The notes under the pieces were generated by a model. It had not been told where the DNA came from. It did not search any database and worked only from the letters and a program-made list of their open reading frames with translations. Positions 37,143-48,304 of a stretch of DNA of 64,000 nt are shown one piece after another. Position 1 is the first letter of the stretch; the number at the start of each line of letters is the position of its first letter. The position numbers were made by a program, and so were the translations under genes. This DNA is from Neospora caninum Liverpool (taxonomy: Eukaryota; Apicomplexa; Conoidasida; Eucoccidiorida; Sarcocystidae): the NCBI RefSeq assembly GCF_000208865.1, contig NC_018392.1, forward strand, positions 3,027,348-3,091,347, written 5' to 3'.

Positions 37143-38756
37143 CTAAACAGCAGCGGTGGGCACACCCGTGGTACTCGCCCCGGGACTCGCTCCGGGACTC
37201 TCCGTGATTGTACTCTCCCTTTGTTTGCTCCTGACATGGCCGTATGCGGCTACCCCTCCTCCAAGAACTGCGAGAGCCGCTACAACGGAGGCAAGCGTCT
37301 TTGCGGCTGTCTTGCGTTTGCTCTCTCGTTGCGCAGCGCCCACACGTGACGCCCTGGAACGGCGTGACGGTTGCCTGGCAGATCCTCTGCTTCGATGGCT
37401 CTGAGCCGCAGCCGTCGGCTCTTCCTCAACCCCGACTGCAGACGCAGTGGGCACGTCTCCAGCGGCTGCTCCGGATTCGTCAGCCGCTTCGGCCTCTCGG
37501 TTGCCTGCCGCGCCGTCACTTTCCCACGGTCCGTTCTCGGCACCAGAGTGCGCTGTTTCTGCGTTTCCGGAAACCGAATCGGCTCGGAGACCCTCAGCTT
37601 CTGTGGAGGCCGAGACACTGGAGGCGTCTTGGACCGCCTGGGCGTCGAGCGCGACCGCATTGCTCGCCTCATCCTTCAGGTCTGCCTGCGTAGGATCTCC
37701 GAGCAACGCCGTCGAGTCTGGGAAACCTTCCAAGACGCTTCCGACGGCCAGTGCCTCCGCAAGGGCTGCTCCTGCTGGATGTGTCGAGCCTTCCAGGTCG
37801 TGGTTCATCTCAACTCCTTCTGCCGGGAGAGGCGCGTTGACCTCCGACGGGCTGTCCTCGGAGAGGTTCCTCCCGCCCCTCAGGGCGGCGCCTCGGCTTC
37901 CTGTGTGGTCTCCCAAACGCTCCAGCTCCACCGCCTTTTGAAGCATTCCTTCCTCGTGCTCTGCCTCCTCCACTGCTGCAAACACCTTCCCGCTCTCCCC
38001 TGTCTCTTCAGGGCCCGCCGGAAACACGGCCCCTCCAACATCCAGCGCCTCCAGCATGCCGGGAGAAAGCTCCTGAGCTGCCAACTGGGAATAGCCATCG
38101 ATTGTAAACGGTTCCGACAGACCTCCTCGCACGAGGGTCTCCGTTTCCCGAATCCCTTCGTCTTCCGGCTGGGAGGTTTCATCTTTGATACCAACTTCCT
38201 CGGCGTTCTCCATCATCACCGACAAGAGGCTGTTGATCAGGCCGCTGACGTCCGAGTTATCTGTTGATGAAACGAGGTCGGCAAACGCCGCGTGTTCTTT
38301 GTCGGCAAAGAAGGGAGGCAGAGAGGAAAAGTCGTCCATGCCGACGTCAGATGGACCGTCAACTGCAGCGAATTCCCCCTCTTCAGCCTCTCCCTGAGCC
38401 GACCCGGACGAGGCGGCGTCGTGGCCGTCGTCTAGGTCCCCAGACAGGGCTGCGCTTTCTGCACGGCTGTTTGCCACAGCCGCCCCCACCAACTTTTCTT
38501 CTGCGGACCCAGCATGTTCGCCATCGTTCAGGACTCCGGCAGTTTCTTTACCTTCCAGGCCGTCTACAGCAGGCGCGGCAGTGCTGGCGAGCACGGGCAC
38601 GCGCCACGCCAGCAGAAAGGAAGCGAGCAAGAAGACCAACGAGGAGGCGAGACATTTTTTAGCGGAGGAGGCGAGAGAGGCTTTTTTTCGCGCAAAAGAG
38701 GCAGAGAAAGTTGAGGGATCAAAATCGTCTGTTGGACGGTGGCGCGGTGCCGCCAT
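37143..38756 (-). CDS. Secreted/membrane acidic protein, dense-granule-like, single exon
   Basis: I do not recognise a family. The start is ATG at 38756 in the context CAAAATGGCG, the usual strong context in these parasites; 537 residues. A hydrophobic segment at about residues 36-58 (LASSLVFLLASFLLAWRVPV) acts as a recessed signal peptide or anchor. Residues 60-450 are Ala/Glu/Asp/Gly/Ser-rich, acidic and probably disordered. An Arg/Ser-rich patch at 453-482 precedes a second hydrophobic segment at about 484-505 (LASVVAALAVLGGGVAAYG), then a short Thr/Ser/Pro tail. Signal, acidic body, basic collar and one C-terminal helix is the architecture of many dense-granule and vacuolar-membrane proteins, so secretion is likely but inferred. 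RNLSE at 296-300 matches the loose RxLxE export/protease motif but not the strict RRLxE form. It could equally be a Golgi or micronemal membrane protein. Confidence 0.75.
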   Translation of the reverse strand: MAAPRHRPTDDFDPSTFSASFARKKASLASSAKKCLASSLVFLLASFLLAWRVPVLASTAAPAVDGLEGKETAGVLNDGEHAGSAEEKLVGAAVANSRAESAALSGDLDDGHDAASSGSAQGEAEEGEFAAVDGPSDVGMDDFSSLPPFFADKEHAAFADLVSSTDNSDVSGLINSLLSVMMENAEEVGIKDETSQPEDEGIRETETLVRGGLSEPFTIDGYSQLAAQELSPGMLEALDVGGAVFPAGPEETGESGKVFAAVEEAEHEEGMLQKAVELERLGDHTGSRGAALRGGRNLSEDSPSEVNAPLPAEGVEMNHDLEGSTHPAGAALAEALAVGSVLEGFPDSTALLGDPTQADLKDEASNAVALDAQAVQDASSVSASTEAEGLRADSVSGNAETAHSGAENGPWESDGAAGNREAEAADESGAAAGDVPTASAVGVEEEPTAAAQSHRSRGSARQPSRRSRASRVGAAQRESKRKTAAKTLASVVAALAVLGGGVAAYGHVRSKQRESTITESPGASPGASTTGVPTAAV

Positions 38757-41025
38757 TTTGCACAACTCTGGAGCTGCCGTGTTTGTGGGTTCCCGTCTCC
38801 GTCCGCTTTTTCCGGCAGCGCGACACAATGGAGCGTGGAAAAGACGTGCCGAACTGATACTCCTGAAACACACAGCCGCAGCCTAAGAGAAGGGGGAAGT
38901 CGGTCGACAGGAAACCGGAAAAAGCTATTGCACCGCAGAAAAGCGCGGAAGTGCAGCTACTTCCTTCCACAACAGAGACAGGGGGGCCAAACGAGGAAGA
39001 GAGAGGACACGGTCAAAAGCGTGGACTCCTGCCATTCAAAAGAACGCAGGCTGTCTACGCACCTTTTCAACTTCCGCAAAGGGTTCTCTGTCTCTTTCCT
39101 TCGAACCCCGAATGGGAAACTGCGCCCGTTCTCGATTTCGGTCGCCTGCTCGGCTGTTGCGAGAAACAACCGTGGAAAACTGTCACCGAAACTCTGCCCG
39201 ACAGGGCGTGCCGTCTTCCCGTCTTCTCTGCACAGGGGGTCGTGCGCTCCCAGCAGCTCTGCGTGGGGGAACCAACCGAGGGTGAATAAACGTGCACCTC
39301 TTGCTATCTCCGGAAAAAGGCAAGCGACTCATGGTCTCCGTCCACAGGGGCGAGAGCTGCGGAGAGTCGCACAACAGTACCTGGGCCAGAGGCCAACACA
39401 GAACTCGTCAGCATCTTGGTCCGCTCGGCATTCCATCCACGGGACAGGTCATGGACGAGGAGCGAGATTAGGGGACTGCGGGCTTGGACGGTGTCCCAAA
39501 CGCTCGTGCACCGAAAAGGCGAGATCTTCCGGAACTGCTGGCGGAAAAAACGGTGCCATCCATAGAAAACACTGACGTACAATCGTCCTTTCTTCCTTCG
39601 GTTCAGAGAGAACGATCTTCCACTCTCAGAGGCTTCGGGCGGCCGCGACACAGCCATCACTCGACGAGCGGGGCCTCCTCCGGGTGGAAAGGGAAGGATA
39701 AGCCTTCAACGGAACAACTTATGCGAATGTCGACTCGAGCCGACACATCTGTAGCGACACATGTATGCATCCGGCCCGAGAATTCCTGGAGAAAAGGTTC
39801 GTATAAAAAAGCGCAACGAGACAGAGAACCAGGCGTTTACGTGCCTCTAGACGCAATCAGGAGTATTCCAAGCTAAAGCCGCTGTCGCCTCCGGCGAACG
39901 TTATATCACAACTTGAGCACAGACGGGCTGATGTCGTCCTGCATTTGCGAATAAGGCCAGAAACACTCACGAGGAACAAAAAAGGCTCGAAAATGTGCCG
40001 TAGTCCACGTCTCTGCAATATAAGTACAGCTGTTTGCGAAGTGCACACGCGAAAGTTCAGTAACGTCCGAGATGCTCAGGCCTATACACAGCGTCTCGGA
40101 TTCTCCACATGCTGCTTTTGCTCATTGTGTGTGCATTCCCAAAGGATTCTCTGTTCTATGCAACTATATACCGTTCGTGGATTGACAGTGGGCTGTCACT
40201 GCATAATGAGGCTTTCCGCCTCCAGTTTTTCGTCCCAACGCAAGACCACCCGTTTAACAAATTGTCGGATCTGAAAGTACCTCCACGAAAGGTGCCCTTA
40301 CTTCTCGTGCTCTTGAAATATGTTCTTTACCGCGGGTAGTTTTCTGAGGATACTCTACGGTGCTACTTGTGCGGTAGGTGTGGTAACGAAACCCCTGGGC
40401 AACGCCAGCGAGGGACACTCGGCATGCGCCTTTTTGGATTAAGAGAAGGGCCGAAATGAACAACCGGTATCGCGAGAAGGGAAAGAACGGCGCGTGACAA
40501 AGCGGGGTAGTAGTTGTGCCTCTCAGTCGTTTCTCGAGCGGAGCGCCGTCAGTTCGGTAAAACCGGTGGGAAAGCGAAGGTTTCGACTGCTCTTTATTGC
40601 TTTTGGCTTACGCCCGTCAGCACGCATCCATTGTGGATTTTCGCTCATAAGACATCCTGAGAACACCTTTTTTTCGCTTTAGCTAGTTGGTCAGCCCGTT
40701 CCAGTTGGAGAGGCCGTTTCCTCTGGGCCGTGCCTGCCTCTTCTTCCGCGGAGAGCATCGATACACTTTCGTTCGGTTCGCGAATCATGTGATGTAATTG
40801 TGCCGGTCCATGCTTGCCTACATGGCTGTGTGGGTGTGTGCCACAAATTATGGGGCGCCCTCTGCAAAGCAACGGCTCTGAAGCGATTACGCTTCGTCAT
40901 GTTTTCTTTGAAAGCCACTCTTTGGTTGTTTTATTAAACTCCTGGGACATCTGGGGTGGAGTACGTTTGCCGGTTCGACGCTCCGCAACGCTGTGTCAAT
41001 CACTCGTGTGAAAAGGGAGGTCACC
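38757..41025. other. Divergent intergenic region (secreted protein / carrier)
   Basis: About 2.3 kb between the start codons of two divergently transcribed genes. It must contain both promoters and 5' UTRs. No exon recognised on either strand; the open stretches are Arg/Ser/Cys-rich with no domain. Confidence 0.5.
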
Positions 41026-44000
41026 ATGGCGATGGACGAAAAAGGGTTATCGGCAGATATAACAAGCACGAGGACCGAATCGGTCGTTCCTACCGGCTGC
41101 CTCGCTTGCGGGATTTTAACGGGAGCCGTCTCTTCCAGTGTCTTCACCCCGTTCGACAGAGGTGGGGAAAAAGGACGAATTCAGGTTTAGAGATCGTGGT
41201 TCGCCTGAATTTTCGTATTCTTGCGGAAGAGGACAAACAAGGCAACACCGGGCACGTGTACATCTGCCCACATAAGCAAAGAAGGAAAAAACGAGTGATG
41301 CTTGTTCCTCCCATGGCTACGTCGATTTAATAACGCTACGTCGCGATACTGAGGCTCTGCCAGTCAATCTGGTTCGGACGTGAAACGCGTTTCGTGACTC
41401 TGCCCACGTTCTTATCTTCAGTCAAAAGTACTGCCCACCACGTTTTTCATTCCTGGATTTCCGTACAGCGGAAAGCAGATTGGTATTGTAGGACCGTTAA
41501 CGTAGCTACGGATGTGCGCGTGACTGTACACCGATTTCATGTGAACACAGAGGTCGTGCGTCTTGGTTACCTAGGCGTTGTCTGTGAAGGCGGCTGTATC
41601 CCCGGGGTGTTCGTGTCTCATCAACCAGGAGCATCCGTCGACGCCAGAAGCGATAGTGCTGAACTGGGCTTGTGGTTTTATCCCTTGGTATCGCCACTAG
41701 TTTGACTGTGCTTGTCTCAGCTTTGTATCTCTCCGTCACCGCCCGTCGACCTCTCCTCGATAGACGAAATTGGTCACGGCCGTACCAAGGTCTTTTGAAC
41801 ACATTCACCTCTCGGGCGATAAACACTGGGCTCTACTATCCCCTCGGTACGTCTGCTTTCAAGGCCTTCACCTTCTGTCTCTGGATGTTCTTCTAGAAGA
41901 AGGCAGAGCTGCGTTTCTGCAGTGTTAGTGGAACTCCCAAAGATTGTGGAGCGCTCATCTAACACACACTTGTCATATCAAGTGGGCACGAGTCGCAACG
42001 AGTGGGTTGGTCAAAGAGTATCAAGTTTCTTGTATCTCGTTAGCTCATTATGCACTGAGGATCAGACCAAAAGAGTTCCTCTTCTTTCAAATAGATTTCA
42101 TGGACAACCAAAAAATCGCACGTTTTTTTCCAATGCACAGACGTTACGTGCACATTCTTTCCCCAGACTTCATGCACGTTATTTTCAAACACGCTTATAT
42201 ATTTGTACTGAATGCACTAATGTGCGTATGATTGAGTTCTATTGTCGTTCTGTGTGGCGTTGCTGTGCTGTAACGTCCTATGGAACCCCATAACGGGGCG
42301 TTATACTGGGCGAGTTCTGAGTTTCTGAGGCAGCTATGAAGAGCTACACATGCCTTTGTATCTTCTGAAGTTTCGCTCTACTTCTATTTTTTACCTGGGA
42401 GTTCCAGTCCTTGCGGTGTAGGCGTATTTCATAGCCGTGAAGAAGTCAAACTACCTCATTGTGGATCTGTTTGGCCTCAATTCCAACTGACCGTTGCGAA
42501 AACATTTTGCATGTTCCTTTTCCCTGCACTTGAACCTTCGGTGGTTTCTTGGAGCTCTGACTGCGTTGCCGCCTTGAACTGAGTGTGGCACAGGCTTTCG
42601 GTTTCTAATTGGCAGTTCCGTTTGTGTGTTTCATTCACTTCAGAAAGCATTTTCACCAACGTCCTCTCCGCCCTATACACTTCCGCCGGAGTTCAGAATG
42701 ACACAGAGTCTGAGCAGCGAGAACGAAATGATGCTCGTGGAGCCCGTCAAGCGGAAGGCAGCAGACGCGATGCAAACAGAGTCTCGGGCCCTGCCAAAGC
42801 TGACGAAACAGACACGGGATTGGCTTCAGCTCCTCCCAAATGGATTTTTTTGGCATCTGGTCAGCTTGTCGGTCTCACGAGTGCAGTCGTCTGCCATCCG
42901 TTTAACATGGTAAAGTGCGCCAGTTGGAGCGGCCACACCGACACGTCTTCGCGGGTTTTCCTTCAGTCGGTCTGCAGTGGAGGTGAGATGCAGAGAACCG
43001 GACTTCGTAAAGCAGCTGGATTGGAGCTGGAAGCCAAAACCTCCATTTTCTACACTGCGGAGGTGCCCAGTTGGTTGGGACCTAGCGATTACTTTTAGGC
43101 GACTCCTCGTTGCTCCAGCTTATACGGCATGGATGCTGTATCTCAAAAAGCAGCCTCACGTTACGAAGGAGAGAGTCTCAACGCAGGATTCTGTTCTTGC
43201 ATTTTCTCGAGCCGTCGACATCGACTCGTCTCCGACTGACAAGCGACACTTTCAGAGTATCCTTTGCTCTACGCATTGGCACACACCACGCCTGTTACAG
43301 ATGTATGTGGTGCATCTCTGTTGTTTTACCGTCTACGAACTCCCCCGTAAGTACGCGAATCCGAGCAATCTTCGATCTAGTAGACTGTCTCCACATGTCG
43401 ATACAGGTAATGCGCGAGCACCTGGCAGTCTGTTTGCTCATGTGGGATTCTGCTTTTAGGCGTCCACCAACTGTACCGGGGTTTGGGACCTACGATCTTG
43501 AGGGAAGGAACTTTTGGCGGCATTTTCAGTCTTCTTCGTCACGGGTTTTGCTTCTCAAAGACTTCACCCCATCCGGACCGGCCATCATTCCCCGCTGCGT
43601 CTCCAAGTGGCGCTACGGCTAGTGACACACCGACATCTTCTCCTCCCTCTTCCCCGCCGACTGGGTCCCTTCTCCAAGTGTGCAATCCGTTCATCGAGAA
43701 CTTTATTGCCGCCGCTGTCGGAGTCGTGCTTTCTTCCCCGTTCAACTACGCCCGCAATATGCAGCTGTCGGCGCCGCTAAGTTCGCCGACGCCCACCACC
43801 TGGTCCACGCTGTGCGATCTCTGGCGAGAAGCTTTTCACCCACAGAGCGCGCCAAATGGCAACGAACAGTCCAAGCTGAGAAGCAGCCGTGGAGCTGCAG
43901 ACAGACGGGGGTTTTCACAGCCGCCAAAGTCGAGTGTCGGTGTTTCTCCATCGCCGAAGACAGCGGCTGATGCAATCCCTCACGACATTCAACAGAAAGT

Positions 44001-44169
44001 GCCGAGATTCCTCGTCTGCCATCCCACAGTTCGCGGTGTCGTCATTATCGCGGATCGACTGCGTGTCGGATGGGGAACCGTGCGGGCTTCGATAGGCATG
44101 AGTATCGGCGCAGTTGTTTACGGTGCCTGCATGAATCATCTGGTGCCGCAAACCGGCCAAACGCTGTAA
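41026..44169 (+). CDS. Mitochondrial carrier family (SLC25-like) protein
   Basis: Supported exons: 41026-41161, 41721-41846, 42644-42909 and last exon 43460-44169. The first three join in phase; one or more exons between 42910 and 43459 could not be settled. Three carrier repeats are visible. Repeat 1 has CGILTGAVSSSVFTPFDRA then RPYQGLLNTFTSRAINTGLY. Repeat 2 has ASGQLVGLTSAVVCHPFNM, then GVHQLYRGLGPTILREGTFG. Repeat 3 has FIAAAVGVVLSSPFNYARN, then RVGWGTVRASIGMSIGAVVY. Carriers exchange small metabolites across the inner mitochondrial membrane using six helices. The PxD/ExxK/R signature is degenerate in all three repeats (PFDRA, PFNM, PFNYAR), so the substrate cannot be predicted and the carrier is atypical. 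A Glu/Arg/Asp-rich insert of about 45 residues separates repeats 1 and 2, and another poorly conserved insert lies in repeat 3 (about 43800-44010). The start ATG sits in the context CACCATGGCG. Confidence 0.85.
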
Positions 44170-45028
44170 AATTATGCCGCGTGACTGTGCACGGCAGATA
44201 CGATGTCACGCTTTCAAGGATGTCATTAGGGTGAGAACCTTGAGTAAGGGGTTCGCTAGGCGCAAAAGGAACTTTGCAGATTTCTCCACTGTCCGTCGCA
44301 GACGATCCGCCGCTGGGTTCTAGATATTTTAGACGCGAGCTTCCCGGCTAAACATCCTTTTTCTTTGAAAAACACTTCCCTTCTCGCCACCCGTGAGACG
44401 CGACTTATCCCTCCAGGTCTTCGCTATGCAGAAAAAACAATGCTGTGCCAAAAGGTTGGCTGCGGCGTCCACATCATCGCACAAAGCGCATCTGTGTACC
44501 CTTTCGAAGCTCCGAAAGGATTAGGCAAAACAGCCTCTTTTTAGATTGAGAAGAGGCATTTTCCCGTCTTTCTTGTGAGTTCCCCATCTGAGGAGCCCGT
44601 TCTTTTGTTGCCGCAAAGCGCTGCATTACTTTTTCGTTCTCTCGACGAGTGCAAAAATCTGCACGTTTGCGCTATTTGCATGGAGTTGCAGATATGCGAA
44701 GAACAGGACACGAACGGATCAGCATTCTCATTCCTGGTTTGCTCTGCCTCCGGACGTGTGTGCAAACCCGATCTTCACCTCATCTCCGTGGAACGGGTCT
44801 CATTAGTGTGATATTTCTACGCAACCGGAGAGTGAAAAAATGACTTTGGAGAAGGTGCTCTGTTTCTAAAACATACTCTTGAACTACAGGAGCGAGAAAA
44901 GCTCCGCACCGTCAGAACAGAAACCAGGAGGACACCGACGAACAGAGCTGGAACCTGGAAAAAAACGTGGACGACAGGCCATTCCCACTGTCTGTGTTGC
45001 TTGATTGGCTTCCGGAGCATCGCCACGT
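44170..45028. other. Convergent intergenic region (carrier / tail-anchored protein)
   Basis: About 0.86 kb between two converging stop codons. Nothing coding recognised. Probably two 3' UTRs. Confidence 0.55.
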
Positions 45029-46957
45029 CTACAGATCCTCTTGCGCGCGTTTCTGCGCCGCCAGTTTGGGGAAAAAGAGGAGAGCAGCAGCCACAAAGAC
45101 AACAACCGCGCCAAGCACGGCAGTCAGGAACGTCGCGGTTTTGGTACATTCACCCCCGCCTTTTGACGCACTTTTCCCTCGGCCCTTGTCTGCTTTCCCG
45201 CCCATTTTGGCTTCAAGTGTTGCCCAGAACTCGTCCCGGTGACAGAGTTCTTTGGCGCTCCGAGAATTCACGTTGTTCGCCCGTCCCGCTCCGCGGCCGT
45301 GGACGCCGTCGAAACCCTGAGTCGCGGAAACGAGAGAAGGGGGGAAGACGCCGTCCGCCAGTTCCCGTTCCAGCACAGGGTTCGGTACGCCCAGGAGAAA
45401 GCCGAAAGTGTCTCGGGCGACCTCGAGGTCGTCCTCTTCCTCGCCCTCAGCGGCGGGCGAGTTGACATCCGACAGCAGCAAAGGCACGTCGACGCGCCGT
45501 CCGGTTTCGCTCGCCGTCGTCGGGTCCCCTGTCTCCGTCGCCGAAAGGCCGTTTCCCAGGAGAACCCGGTTCGAGACGTCCTTCCAAAAGAACTGGCGGC
45601 GAGCAAAAGCGCGGGGCGCCAAGGCGTGCAGGTCTGCGCCGCCCGTTCCGCCCGTCTCGTCACTTGCCCCGGCGGCGTCTGAGAGCGATTGAACGAGTCG
45701 CCGAGAAAGGGAAACGGCCAGATCGGTGCGAAGTGCACTGCACACGCCAGCGAGCGAAGACGACGCGAGAGAAGCCGACGAAGCGAGAGACGGCGAGGGA
45801 GAAGAGAGCGGCTCTAAGGCGGCCGCCACAAAGTTCCCGTCGATCGCCACGATTTGCGTGGTGTCGTGTGCACGCGCACGCACCTCCTCCGGAGGGCTGT
45901 GCAGAGCCGAGGCAACGGCCAGGGAAGGAAGACGACTGCACGAGGAAGCAGAGAGAGCGAATCGGAGAGGCGCGCGCGAGGACAGCAAAGGCTGGAGGTA
46001 GGCGAGGCGGCACGAGGACGGTGGCAGCGAGGCGTGTTTGTCCGAGATCACCACAGCTGATCCGGTCCCCGTGGCGGCCTCCGAACAGGCGTCGCCCCTG
46101 TGTCCGACCGGCGCTTCGACGTACAGCAGCGGGCCGTCGAAACACTCCTCGAGGGCGAGACTCAGCTCCGACGCCAAGAAGCCTGCGACGTTTTCGGGTT
46201 TGAGAGACGCTGCCGCCGAGAGTTCACTCGGCGAAAAAGAGACTTCCACTCGGAGAGGCAGCACAGAGACGTAGGCTCTCAGAGGGCTGGGGGCCGCGAG
46301 CGAGAGCGTCACGGGGACAGAAACAGGCGACGCTGGGAGGGCGTTTCCAGCGGCAGAGAAGACGAGACAGCGAGGCGGCGCAGAGACGCAAGACGCCGAG
46401 TCCTGGCTTGGCCGGTCGCCTTCGTTTCCGACAGGCAGAAGCAAGACCACCATGAATGCGGGTCCGGGGAGCGAAGAAAAGGCAGCGGCGAGCGCAGGGA
46501 GGGAAAAGGTCGAAGGGAAGTTCCGACTGATTTCTTCGAGTTGATCCGGCGGGACGCGCAGCCAGAGGCCGCGAATCGAGCAGCCGCCAGGCAAGTGCTG
46601 AAGAGCTAAGTTGGCCTGTCTCGGCAGTCGCCTGCTCAGCAGATCCGAGGGAGACGCTGCGGCCGAGGAGGCGAGAGAGCGATGGAAGGAGAAGAAGTCG
46701 GTCTTCACGAGCGCATTTTTTGCGTCGGAGGAGAGGGGAGACGCAGGAGGCAGAAGAACCACCGGAAGCGAGGGCGAACCACCAGAGGATACAGGGCTGG
46801 TGGTCACCACTACACCGAACGGATACGCCTCGGCAGCGAGCGCCTCGTGGAGCAGCGAGGAAGGAAGGATGACAGAGGCAAATCCGGAAGAGAGAGGAGC
46901 GCCCGAAGACTCAGAAGTCGTCTTCTTCGCACTCGTCCCACGCTTGTCCTTCGCCAT
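45029..46957 (-). CDS. Tail-anchored membrane protein, possibly ODR-4-like
   Basis: One uninterrupted frame of 642 residues from ATG at 46957 to TAG at 45029. The only clear membrane segment is at the extreme C-terminus (about 608-632, TATFLTAVLGAVVVFVAAALL), followed by a short basic end: a tail-anchored layout. The N-terminal half has a segment LQHLPGGCSIRGLWLRVPP that resembles the LPGG-xxxxG-hydrophobic core of the ODR-4 family. A later stretch, RAYVSVLPLRVEVSFS, would match the strand preceding its conserved internal region. ODR-4 proteins sit on the ER membrane, help traffic membrane receptors, and recruit the UFM1 protease UFSP2. The match is by eye and weak because long Ser/Ala-rich inserts dilute the sequence; other tail-anchored families are possible. 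Transcribed away from GRP94, with a 3.2 kb shared upstream region. Confidence 0.5.
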   Translation of the reverse strand: MAKDKRGTSAKKTTSESSGAPLSSGFASVILPSSLLHEALAAEAYPFGVVVTTSPVSSGGSPSLPVVLLPPASPLSSDAKNALVKTDFFSFHRSLASSAAASPSDLLSRRLPRQANLALQHLPGGCSIRGLWLRVPPDQLEEISRNFPSTFSLPALAAAFSSLPGPAFMVVLLLPVGNEGDRPSQDSASCVSAPPRCLVFSAAGNALPASPVSVPVTLSLAAPSPLRAYVSVLPLRVEVSFSPSELSAAASLKPENVAGFLASELSLALEECFDGPLLYVEAPVGHRGDACSEAATGTGSAVVISDKHASLPPSSCRLAYLQPLLSSRAPLRFALSASSCSRLPSLAVASALHSPPEEVRARAHDTTQIVAIDGNFVAAALEPLSSPSPSLASSASLASSSLAGVCSALRTDLAVSLSRRLVQSLSDAAGASDETGGTGGADLHALAPRAFARRQFFWKDVSNRVLLGNGLSATETGDPTTASETGRRVDVPLLLSDVNSPAAEGEEEDDLEVARDTFGFLLGVPNPVLERELADGVFPPSLVSATQGFDGVHGRGAGRANNVNSRSAKELCHRDEFWATLEAKMGGKADKGRGKSASKGGGECTKTATFLTAVLGAVVVFVAAALLFFPKLAAQKRAQEDL

Positions 46958-47959
46958 GTCTGGGGAGGAAGTGGTCTAGCGGTCAAGCGACTCTTCGCCA
47001 CACACGGAGGTACGGGCGGAGCCGGAAGGTTCCAGAGAGGACAGGTCAGGGGGGAGAGAGCGCACGGCGCGCTTTGGACGAAGGAAAAAGACGGCAAGCG
47101 GTAGGCGAGAGAGGCGGACGGAGAGGAAATAACTGAGATGCATGGAGGGAAGAAACGAGAGTGGTAAGCGAGTGTGAGGGTGTGGACCGCAGAGGATACG
47201 GGCGGCAGGAACGCCGCAGTTGTTTCGAGGTTGGAAGCCTCGGAAAACAAGCTAGGTTCACTCCAAGTGGTTTGAGCTCGAAAAACCTCAAATACCCGAC
47301 TCGCAGGATTTTATTCAAATGCTTGCTGAGAGAGGGAAAGCGCCGTTCCGGTCAGCTGGGGCGCCATCGCGGAAAACGGGGATTCGGGAAGAGCGCGAGA
47401 AACAGAGAGAGAAGAGTACGAGGAAAAAGAGCACAGGAGGCGGTTTTATCGGCTCAAGAAAACTTTCCGTCGTCGCTTTCGAAGCTGTAGAGCTTGTCAA
47501 AAAGACCCTCTTATGCCTTGCTGGGCCTTTTCCCGGCTGACTGCCAAAGTCAAGAGATCGACGGGTCACGTCGGGCAGGAGGGTTCAGCGTTGCGACCAA
47601 TTTTCTACACTTCGATTTAGAAACAGTTCCGAGGCCCAAACGATCAGAGTCTCATCGATTTATCTCTCTGTCATGCTTTGTCCAAAGATGCGTTTCAATT
47701 GAGGAGTCCGAGGAAAAAGCCTGCCGGTAGGGAATGGTCGGGCCGCACATTCGCGCGCGTGTGCAAATTGACGGGAAACATAGTGACCTAGGTTAGAAAC
47801 TGGAATTTCGCGCTTTTCCGCCTCTGCTCTGAGCGCGAGACGACCAGTCCGTCGTTCTGATAAACCGAGCCTCGCTTTTCTGCGTAAAACTCGAAAACCC
47901 TCTCCTTGTTTCACTCTCTAATCATACTCTACTGTTCCAGATATCGAGTGCACGAAAGA

Positions 47960-48260
47960 GGGAGAAAAAAAACGGGCGCTCCGGGGGAAGCGACAGTTGA
48001 ACGAGCGCCGTGTCTTCTGAAGCAGCCGCCGAAACGAACTTCCAGCTCGCACGGAGTGCACAGTCACTTTTCCACGCGGAAAAAGAAAGCGAGAGAGCGA
48101 GAGGAAGAGAGGAAAACGGAGACGGAGAGAGAGAGGAGGCGTCGGAAGGAACGCGAGGGGAATGAGCGGACAGACGGGGGGAGACGGCGCACAGGTCAAC
48201 ACAGGCCCCAAAGAGAGGTGGAGAGAAAAGGGAAAGACAGCAAGAGAAAATCAAGCGTGA
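47960..48260 (+). repeat. Purine-rich (GA) tract in divergent promoter region
   Basis: The plus strand is strongly biased to G and A with GAGAG/GGAAG units, interrupted by a few pyrimidines. No protein-like periodicity. Confidence 0.6.
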
Positions 48261-48283
48261 AACAAAAACGTTCCTGTCTAAGA

Positions 48284-48304
48284 CATATATATATATATAT
48301 ATAT
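48284..48304. repeat. (TA)n microsatellite
   Basis: About ten consecutive AT units directly after the purine-rich tract. Confidence 0.9.

Noticed and set aside
37280..37672. Alternative frames overlapping the secreted protein gene, some with in-frame ATGs
   Set aside because: They are Arg/Pro-rich shadows of the Ala/Glu-rich frame, which has the strong start context and membrane segments.
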